In this document: one piece after another, positions 1 through 4,354 of the stretch
Numbering within the stretch: position 1 is the stretch's first letter
How the letters are laid out: every line of letters begins with the position of its first letter
NCBI GenBank assembly: GCA_013696065.1
Contig: JACCZJ010000446.1
Coordinates: 1-6,381 of the forward strand
From: Nocardioidaceae bacterium
Lineage (GTDB): Bacteria; Actinomycetota; Actinomycetes; Propionibacteriales; Nocardioidaceae
DNA length: 6,381 bases
Direction: 5' to 3'
Notes under the pieces: generated by a model
Databases searched by the model: none
What the model was told of the DNA's origin: nothing
Seen by the model: the letters and a program-made list of their open reading frames with translations, nothing else
Position numbers and translations under genes: made by a program

Positions 1-421
1 GCTCACGAGGCGGTACGACGTCTCCCATGGTGGCTAGCGCGAGCGCGAAAAGGCCTCCTCCGCCGAGACCCTGGACGGCACGGAAGGCGATCAGCTGCTC
101 GATCCCCTGCGCTGCGCCTGACAACAACGAGCCGGCCAAGAAGGTGAGGATCGCGGCCTGGAAGATGCGTTTGCGCCCGTAGAGGTCGGAGATTTTGCCC
201 CACAAAGGTGTCGAGGCGGTCGACGTCAGCATGTACGCCGTCACCACCCACGACAGCTTGTCGAGCCCGCCGAGCTCACTGGTGATGCGCGGCAGTGCGG
301 TGCTGACAATGGACTGGTCGAGTGCGGCGAGGAACATCCCAGCCATCAGGCCGCCCATCACGATCAGGATCTGGCGATGAGGTAGGTAGCCGTCGGCGTC
401 GGGGGTTTGCACTTCGGTCAT
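1..421 (-). CDS. DHA2-family MFS drug efflux transporter, N-terminal part (runs off left edge)
   Basis: I translated the minus strand from an ATG at 421; it stays open for 140 codons to the window edge, so only the N-terminal third or so of a roughly 14-helix inner-membrane proton/drug antiporter (EmrB/QacA type) is present. A short cytoplasmic N-terminus is followed by TM1 (about residues 18-34). The DHA2 TM1 motif LDQSIVSTALP follows, with the membrane-embedded Asp35. MFS motif A (GKISDLYGRKR) lies at 75-85 between TM2 and TM3, motif B (RAVQGLGGGG, Arg114) at 114-123, and the typical MGDVVPPRE stretch at 132-140. A TGAGG sequence four bases before the ATG can serve as ribosome binding site. 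The gene is divergent from ilvA, and the shared region holds a dyad that could be an operator. The substrate cannot be read from this fragment; motif C and the rest of the protein are outside the window. Confidence 0.93.
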   Translation of the reverse strand, partial: MTEVQTPDADGYLPHRQILIVMGGLMAGMFLAALDQSIVSTALPRITSELGGLDKLSWVVTAYMLTSTASTPLWGKISDLYGRKRIFQAAILTFLAGSLLSGAAQGIEQLIAFRAVQGLGGGGLFALALATMGDVVPPRE

Positions 422-426
422 GAGGC

Positions 427-478
427 CTCAACGGTCGCACACCTCGTCAAAATTCCCACGAGGGCGGTTTCGGTTGAG
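427..478. promoter_or_regulatory. 52-bp concentric dyad upstream of the MFS gene (candidate operator)
   Basis: Two perfect 6-bp inverted repeats share exactly one centre (452.5): outer arms CTCAAC (427-432) and GTTGAG (473-478), inner arms CCTCGT (442-447) and ACGAGG (458-463), with AATT at the centre. The element starts six bases upstream of the transporter ATG. Drug exporters of this class are commonly controlled by TetR- or MarR-type repressors that bind such dyads; that this is one is inference, and no regulator gene is visible in the window. I found no convincing -10 box for the minus-strand gene here. Confidence 0.4.
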
Positions 479-548
479 TGATGTCTCGCCAGGTTCGCAC
501 TAGCCGGTCGTACGGCGCATGGGGCGCCACGGCGAGAGAGTCGATCGA

Positions 549-585
549 GCCGAGAGGACCTCGGCCGGGACTAGGCTCACCCCCA
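549..585 (+). promoter_or_regulatory. Probable leaderless ilvA promoter with an overlapping dyad
   Basis: A TAGGCT hexamer (572-577), fitting the actinobacterial -10 pattern TAnnnT, ends seven bases before the ATG at 585. That spacing places the transcription start on or next to the start codon, so the mRNA would be leaderless. This agrees with the absence of a purine-rich ribosome binding site before 585. No clear -35 box is seen, which is common for such promoters. A perfect dyad, GCCGAG (549-554) and CTCGGC (560-565) with a 5-base centre, covers about -36 to -20 relative to that start, where a bound repressor would block polymerase. Confidence 0.5.
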
Positions 586-1811
586 TGGACACCACTGACG
601 CTGTCCCGACGGTCACCCTCGCCGACATTCAAGCAGCTCGCGTTGCGCTCGAGGGAATTGCGCTCGTCACTCCGATGGAGGGCTCACGCTGGCTCAGCGC
701 GCTCTGCGGCCAAGAGGTGAAGATCAAGTGCGAAAACCTCCAGCGGACCGGCTCGTTCAAGATCCGCGGGGCCTACCTGCGTATCTCCAAGCTGACGGCA
801 GCGGAGCGCGCTCGCGGAGTGGTGGCGGCAAGCGCCGGCAACCACGCACAGGGGGTGGCTCTCGCGGCGAAGCTGCTGGGCATCAAGGCGACGGTTTTCA
901 TGCCGTACGGCGCACCTCTCCCCAAGGAAAAGGCCACCCGCAGCTACGGTGCCGACATCGAGTTTGTGGGCACGACGATCGACGAGTGCCTCCTGCGCGC
1001 CCGTCAGTTCGAGGCCGAAACGGGGGCGGTGCTCATCCACCCGTTCGACCACGAGGACATCGTGGCCGGACAGGGCACGTGTGGGCTCGAGATCCTCGAA
1101 CAGGCACCGGATGTCAAGACCGTGATCATCCCGACCGGGGGTGGGGGATTTCTCGCCGGGATCGCTCTGGCTATCAAGGCGCAGTGCCCTGATGTGCGGA
1201 TCGTCGGGGTGCAGGCTGAGGGCGCGGCCGCCTACCCGGCGTCACTCGACGCCGGCAGACCGCTCGCACTGAAGGCCATGATGACGATGGCCGACGGCAT
1301 CGCCGTGGGGTGCCCGGGAGAAGTGCCCTTCGCGGCCATCCAGTCCTCAGTGGACGAGATCCGGACCGTCTCGGAGGAGTCCTTGTCGAAGGCGCTCCTG
1401 GCTTTGATCGAGCGAGCCAAGGTGGTCGTCGAACCGGCAGGTGCCGCTGCCGTGGCGGCGCTGATGGATGCTCCTGAGGACTTCCCGGGCCCGATCGTGG
1501 TGGTGCTGTCGGGCGGCAACATCGACCCCCTGCTGCTCATGCGGGTGATCCGCCACGGCATGGCGGCGCAGGGCCGCTATCTCGCGATTCGCTGCCGCAT
1601 CCCCGACAAGCCGGGCGGCCTGGCGCGATTGTTGGGAGAGTTGAGCGAGGCCGAGGCGAACGTGCTCGACGTCGTACATGAGCGCACTGCCGAGTCATTG
1701 CCACTCGACCAGGTCGAAGTGGTGTTGCAGATGGAGATGCGCGGCCAGACACATTCGGAGGGCATGCTGGCCCGGCTGCGTCAAGCCGGCTACGACGTCA
1801 CACCGTTCTAG
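585..1811 (+). CDS. ilvA: Threonine ammonia-lyase (threonine dehydratase), single ACT domain
   Basis: A cytoplasmic PLP enzyme that deaminates L-threonine to 2-oxobutanoate and ammonia, the first committed step towards isoleucine. With the ATG at 585 it has 408 residues, typical of the one-ACT-domain form. The fold-II PLP core is complete: the Schiff-base lysine is in GSFKIRGAY (Lys59), the substrate loop SAGNHAQG is at 83-90, the phosphate-binding glycine loop GGGG at 185-188, and SGGN at 309-312. A regulatory ACT domain follows at about 332-405, starting YLAIRCRIPDKPGG, which suggests allosteric control, probably by isoleucine or valine. An in-frame ATG at 519 would add 22 Arg/Gly-rich residues unlike the family, and lacks a Shine-Dalgarno site; the 585 start is backed by the -10 hexamer and spacing. 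The gene is divergent from the transporter and convergent with greA. Whether it is biosynthetic or catabolic cannot be settled by sequence alone, and the protein may be named TdcB-like elsewhere. Confidence 0.95.
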   Translation: MDTTDAVPTVTLADIQAARVALEGIALVTPMEGSRWLSALCGQEVKIKCENLQRTGSFKIRGAYLRISKLTAAERARGVVAASAGNHAQGVALAAKLLGIKATVFMPYGAPLPKEKATRSYGADIEFVGTTIDECLLRARQFEAETGAVLIHPFDHEDIVAGQGTCGLEILEQAPDVKTVIIPTGGGGFLAGIALAIKAQCPDVRIVGVQAEGAAAYPASLDAGRPLALKAMMTMADGIAVGCPGEVPFAAIQSSVDEIRTVSEESLSKALLALIERAKVVVEPAGAAAVAALMDAPEDFPGPIVVVLSGGNIDPLLLMRVIRHGMAAQGRYLAIRCRIPDKPGGLARLLGELSEAEANVLDVVHERTAESLPLDQVEVVLQMEMRGQTHSEGMLARLRQAGYDVTPF

Positions 1812-1820
1812 TCGGCAGCC

Positions 1821-2330
1821 TCAGCCGGTGAAGGGTTTGGCGTCGACGATCTCAACGTCGACGGCCTTGCCGCTGGGTGCTGTGTATGTCGCGCTATCGC
1901 CGGTCTTTTTGCCGAGGATGGCGGCACCGAGCGGCGACTGCGGCGAGTAGACGCTCAGCTCCACCGTGGAGTCGAGCGCCAAGACCTCGCGGGCTCCGAG
2001 CAGGAATGTCTCGGTGCCAGAATCGTCGGAGAACTTGACCGTGACAACCATGCCAGCCTCGATGACGCCACCTCTGCCAGGCGTTTCGCCCACCTGTGCT
2101 CGAGACAGCATGTCTTCGAGCTGGGCGATGCGAGCCTCGGTCTTGCTCTGCTCTTCGCGGGCAGCGTGGTAGCCGCCGTTCTCCTTGAGGTCGCCTTCTT
2201 CTCGCGCGTCGGCGATGCGGCGAGCGATTTCGGCGCGCGCCGGACCCTTGAGTTGCGCGACCTCGGCGCTGAGACGGTCAAAGGCCTCTTGCGTGAGCCA
2301 TACGGCGTTGTCACTAGCGGGCTGTGTCAC
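1821..2330 (-). CDS. greA: Transcription elongation factor GreA
   Basis: A 169-residue protein that enters the RNA polymerase secondary channel and stimulates cleavage of backtracked RNA, so that stalled complexes resume. Residues about 10-80 form the N-terminal antiparallel coiled coil. Its tip carries the signature DAREEGDLKENGGYHAAREE, including the acidic Asp47 and Glu50 that help position the catalytic magnesium. Residues about 90-169 form the FKBP-like domain with the conserved SPQSPLGAAILGKKTGD (129-145). The start is GTG at 2330, set by an AAGGAG eight bases upstream. A C-terminal region without the basic GreB-type patch, and the actinobacterial context, favour GreA over GreB. It has a promoter candidate of its own, and it may also be read from the DUF4307 gene 81 bp upstream. 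It ends nine bases from the end of ilvA. Confidence 0.96.
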   Translation of the reverse strand: MTQPASDNAVWLTQEAFDRLSAEVAQLKGPARAEIARRIADAREEGDLKENGGYHAAREEQSKTEARIAQLEDMLSRAQVGETPGRGGVIEAGMVVTVKFSDDSGTETFLLGAREVLALDSTVELSVYSPQSPLGAAILGKKTGDSATYTAPSGKAVDVEIVDAKPFTG

Positions 2331-2338
2331 TGGTTGTG

Positions 2339-2344
2339 CTCCTT
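2339..2344 (-). promoter_or_regulatory. Ribosome binding site of greA
   Basis: On the minus strand AAGGAG lies eight bases before the GTG at 2330, a near-perfect Shine-Dalgarno match that fixes this non-ATG start. Confidence 0.8.
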
Positions 2345-2350
2345 GCGTGC

Positions 2351-2401
2351 GGGCGCCGTCAACATCTTGAGCGCCCTATGGGGAAGGATGGAGGCTATCA
2401 A
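2351..2401 (-). promoter_or_regulatory. Candidate greA promoter with an inverted repeat at the transcript start
   Basis: Reading the minus strand, TTGATA (2401-2396) is followed after 17 bases by TAGGGC (2378-2373), a plausible -35/-10 pair although the last -10 base is not the usual T. Transcription would start near 2366, leaving a leader of about 36 bases that contains the AAGGAG site. A perfect inverted repeat GGGCGC (2351-2356) / GCGCCC (2371-2376) with a 14-base loop overlaps the -10 box and the start. It could be an operator or a chance GC-rich repeat. Confidence 0.35.
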
Positions 2402-2411
2402 CAACACGCCC

Positions 2412-2861
2412 TCAACCCAACCGCCAAGATCGCAGCGCCTCGTAGCGGCAGTCAGTGACTGTGACTGAGGTGGCTTCGCGCTCGGTCTCGATCGTGGCTT
2501 CGAAGACGAGGTTTCCCGCCTCCCCCAGAGGAACCTCGATCTCGTCTTCGGCGACGATCACATGGTCCGATGCCTGCGCCTTCACCATGCACAAGACCGA
2601 GGCACCCTGCGTCCGCTGTATGTCGATCACCAAGTCGACTTGATGCTCAGACACCACAGAAAAGGACCGCAACTCGCCCCGCACGTCTGGGGTGGCATGG
2701 ATCCACGCCACCCACAGCAACCAGCCCAGCGCTACGGCAGCCGCTCCGGCGACGGCCCCCAGCGTCAGGGTTCGGTGGCGAGGCGGCCGAACGCCGTACC
2801 TTTCCTCCATCGTCTGCCGGGGCGCGGCTGCAATCGGACGGGGCTCGATGGGCTGACTCAC
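2412..2861 (-). CDS. DUF4307 family single-pass membrane protein
   Basis: A 149-residue protein of the actinobacterial DUF4307 family, whose function is unknown to me. A Pro/Arg-rich N-terminus includes the family-typical RYG (21-23). One strong membrane segment follows (about 32-54, LTLGAVAGAAAVALGWLLW), with arginines on the N-side, so the C-terminal domain (55-149) is predicted to face outside. That domain is beta-rich and contains two cysteines, Cys91 (VLCMVKA) and Cys137 (VTDCRYE), which could form a disulfide; this is inference. The start is GTG at 2861, with only a weak GAAAG upstream. An in-frame ATG at 2810 (residue 18) would still keep RYG and the membrane segment, so the start is uncertain. 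The gene reads toward greA and is divergent from mca, an arrangement I recall as conserved in Actinobacteria. Confidence 0.85.
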   Translation of the reverse strand: MSQPIEPRPIAAAPRQTMEERYGVRPPRHRTLTLGAVAGAAAVALGWLLWVAWIHATPDVRGELRSFSVVSEHQVDLVIDIQRTQGASVLCMVKAQASDHVIVAEDEIEVPLGEAGNLVFEATIETEREATSVTVTDCRYEALRSWRLG

Positions 2862-2902
2862 GAACGGCGGCTTTCAGGCTCGGTGTGGCGGTCTTGACGC
2901 TG

Positions 2903-2936
2903 GACACGTGTGTCGAGGGTTGGAGTGTCCTGACAC
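2903..2936. promoter_or_regulatory. Paired GACAC/GTGTC palindromes between the DUF4307 gene and mca
   Basis: The 120-bp divergent region contains two perfect 5-2-5 palindromes built from the same pentamer in opposite orientations: GACAC-GT-GTGTC (2903-2914) and GTGTC-CT-GACAC (2925-2936). Their centres are 22 bp apart, about two helical turns, so two protein dimers could bind the same face of the DNA. The position between divergent starts fits an operator shared by both genes. No regulator is known to me with this motif, and I could not assign a clear -10/-35 pair to either gene here. Confidence 0.4.
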
Positions 2937-2970
2937 CATTGTCGCTCAGGGCGGTCGACGCACAGCGAGT

Positions 2971-2974
2971 GAGG
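2971..2974 (+). promoter_or_regulatory. Ribosome binding site of mca
   Basis: GAGG lies seven bases before the GTG at 2982 and supports that start, which also places the zinc-site His13 and Asp16 at the distance from the N-terminus expected for the family. Confidence 0.65.
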
Positions 2975-2981
2975 ATCGAGA

Positions 2982-3890
2982 GTGACTGAGGGTTTGCGGC
3001 TGATGCACGTGCACGCCCACCCCGACGACGAGTCGAGCAAGGGTGCGGCGACGACGGCCAAATACGTGGCGGAGGGTGTGGACGTTCATGTCGTCACGTG
3101 TACGGGCGGCGAACGCGGCTCGATACTGAACCCCAACATGGACCGGCCCGACGTGCTGGCCAACATCACCGAGATCCGCCGACAAGAGATGGATCGAGCC
3201 CGCGAAGTTCTCGGTATCCGCCAAGACTGGCTCGGCTTCGTCGACTCGGGCTGGCCGGACGGCGATCCCAAGCCGCCGTTGCCTGACGGCTGTTTCGGGT
3301 TGGTGAGTCCCGAGGAGGGGGCCGCGCCGTTGGTCAGGCTGATCCGGGAGTTCCGGCCGCACGTCTTGACGACGTACGACGAAAACGGTGGCTACCCACA
3401 CCCCGACCACATCATGTGCCATGTCGTCAGCCTGGAGGCGTGGAAGACGGCAGGTGACCCCGACGCCCATCCGGAGCTAGGCATGCCGTGGCAGCCGCTC
3501 AAGCTCTACTATCAGCACACCTTCCACCGGGACCGGATCGTCGCGATTCACGAGGCGATGATCGCGCGCGGACTCGAGTCGCCCTATGCGGAGCGTCTTG
3601 CCGAGTGGAAGCCCGACCCCGAGCACGAGCGGCGGGTGACCACCCGCGTCCCGTGCGCGGAGTACTTCCCGATCCGCGACCAGGCGCTGATCGCCCATGC
3701 GACGCAGATCGACCCCGAGGGCCCATGGTTCGCGGTCCCGCTCGACGTGCACCGAGAGGCCTGGCCGACCGAGGACTTCGAGCTGGTCCATTCGCTCGTG
3801 GCAACCGAGCTGCCGGAGGACGACCTGTTCGCTGGGATACGCGACCTGGCCGACGACTATGACGGCCGGCGCGAGACGATAGGGGTATGA
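2982..3890 (+). CDS. mca: Mycothiol S-conjugate amidase Mca
   Basis: A 302-residue cytoplasmic zinc amidase of the PIG-L/LmbE deacetylase fold. It splits mycothiol S-conjugates of drugs and electrophiles into a mercapturic acid, which is exported, and GlcN-inositol, which is recycled into mycothiol. The zinc site is visible: HAHPDDE at 11-17 gives His13 and Asp16, with Asp15 as the likely general base, and YPHPDH at 138-143 gives the third ligand, His143. Features favouring Mca over the related deacetylase MshB are the lysine in SSKGAAT (Lys20, matching the Mca lysine that contacts the conjugate), the GERGSILNP segment (43-51), the long central KLYYQHTFHRDR region, and the C-terminal PTEDFELVHS. 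The length is normal. The start is GTG at 2982, supported by an upstream GAGG. The stop overlaps the next gene's ATG by four bases. It is divergent from the DUF4307 gene across a region with paired palindromes. Confidence 0.95.
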   Translation: MTEGLRLMHVHAHPDDESSKGAATTAKYVAEGVDVHVVTCTGGERGSILNPNMDRPDVLANITEIRRQEMDRAREVLGIRQDWLGFVDSGWPDGDPKPPLPDGCFGLVSPEEGAAPLVRLIREFRPHVLTTYDENGGYPHPDHIMCHVVSLEAWKTAGDPDAHPELGMPWQPLKLYYQHTFHRDRIVAIHEAMIARGLESPYAERLAEWKPDPEHERRVTTRVPCAEYFPIRDQALIAHATQIDPEGPWFAVPLDVHREAWPTEDFELVHSLVATELPEDDLFAGIRDLADDYDGRRETIGV

Positions 3891-4204
3891 CGCTCGCATC
3901 GGCCCTACCGCAGGCCTCATCCGGCGATGCCTTCACCTTTGCCGGGAGCCTGCTTGCCTACGAACCTGAGGACGTCAGGCCCGGCTGGATTGCCTTGGTG
4001 CTCGTCGCCTCGCTGGGTGTCGCGACCTATCTCTTGTGGCGCAGCATGAACACTCAGCTCCGCAAAATCCAGATGCCGCCGAAGGGCTCCTCGACTGACT
4101 CCGGTACGCCGGACCTCCCGAGCCGCGACGGTGACGACCTTCCGCCCGAGGGCCGGCAACGCCCTGGTGACGCGTCGGGTAGTCCCCGCGACACTATTAT
4201 CTAG
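3887..4204 (+). CDS. Small single-pass membrane protein coupled to mca
   Basis: A 105-residue protein whose ATG overlaps the mca stop (ATGA), indicating translational coupling and one operon. Residues 1-32 are mildly hydrophobic and acidic. A membrane segment spans about 33-52 (GWIALVLVASLGVATYLLW), followed by the basic RSMNTQLRKIQMPPKG (52-67) and a disordered Pro/Asp/Arg-rich tail. The basic side after the helix predicts the tail in the cytoplasm and the N-terminus outside. The block from PGW to RSMN..LRK resembles the small hypothetical proteins that I recall following mca in other Actinobacteria; the function is unknown. It could assist handling of mycothiol conjugates at the membrane, but only the gene position suggests this. 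Confidence 0.8.
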   Translation: MTLASALPQASSGDAFTFAGSLLAYEPEDVRPGWIALVLVASLGVATYLLWRSMNTQLRKIQMPPKGSSTDSGTPDLPSRDGDDLPPEGRQRPGDASGSPRDTII

Positions 4205-4264
4205 CCGGAGACTTCGCGGCCCTCGCTGCGAACGTGCAGGACGCGTCATAGGCTTGGTCTGCAA

Positions 4265-4354
4265 GCCGTTACGGCCCGACAGGCACGCCCCTGAGGCACA
4301 CCTCCACCCGTTACGGGAAGTCATTTCTGTCTTCCTGGGGTCACCGTGCCGTTA
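4265..4354. repeat. Phased CCGTTACGG palindromes in the leader of the helicase gene
   Basis: The 141-bp leader (4205-4345), otherwise without a gene, has two near-identical odd palindromes: GCCGT-T-ACGGC at 4265-4275 and CCCGT-T-ACGGG at 4307-4317, sharing the 9-base core CCGTTACGG. Their centres (4270 and 4312) are 42 bp apart, four turns of B-DNA. A third, partial copy starts at 4349 (CCGTTATACCGG, 4349-4360), inside codons 2-5 of the gene, so CCGTTA recurs at 4266, 4308 and 4349. Neither palindrome is followed by a T run, so a terminator for the upstream operon is unlikely; an operator array for the downstream gene fits better. A possible -10 box, TAGGCT, lies at 4249-4254. Confidence 0.5.

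Noticed and set aside
519..584. Longer ilvA start at ATG 519 (22 extra residues)
   Set aside because: The extension is Arg/Gly-rich and unlike the family, has no ribosome binding site, and would overlap the proposed -10 box and dyad; the 585 start fits a leaderless promoter.
1811..1830. Hairpin CGGC/GCCG at the ilvA-greA junction as a terminator
   Set aside because: The stem is only four base pairs, overlaps the greA stop codon and has no T run on either strand.
2759..2810. ATG at 2810 as the real start of the DUF4307 protein
   Set aside because: It keeps the RYG motif and the membrane helix but has no ribosome binding site; not excluded, but the GTG at 2861 with a weak GAAAG is kept.
2946..3936. 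Open frames antisense to mca (for example 2946-3470 and 3477-3920)
   Set aside because: mca is certain on the plus strand; these translations show no motif and no start context.
4195..4200. TATTAT as a -10 promoter box at the end of the small membrane protein gene
   Set aside because: It is a good hexamer, but no -35-like sequence lies at 16-18 bases; it encodes the last codons (ATT ATC) and TAGGCT at 4249-4254 is no worse a candidate.
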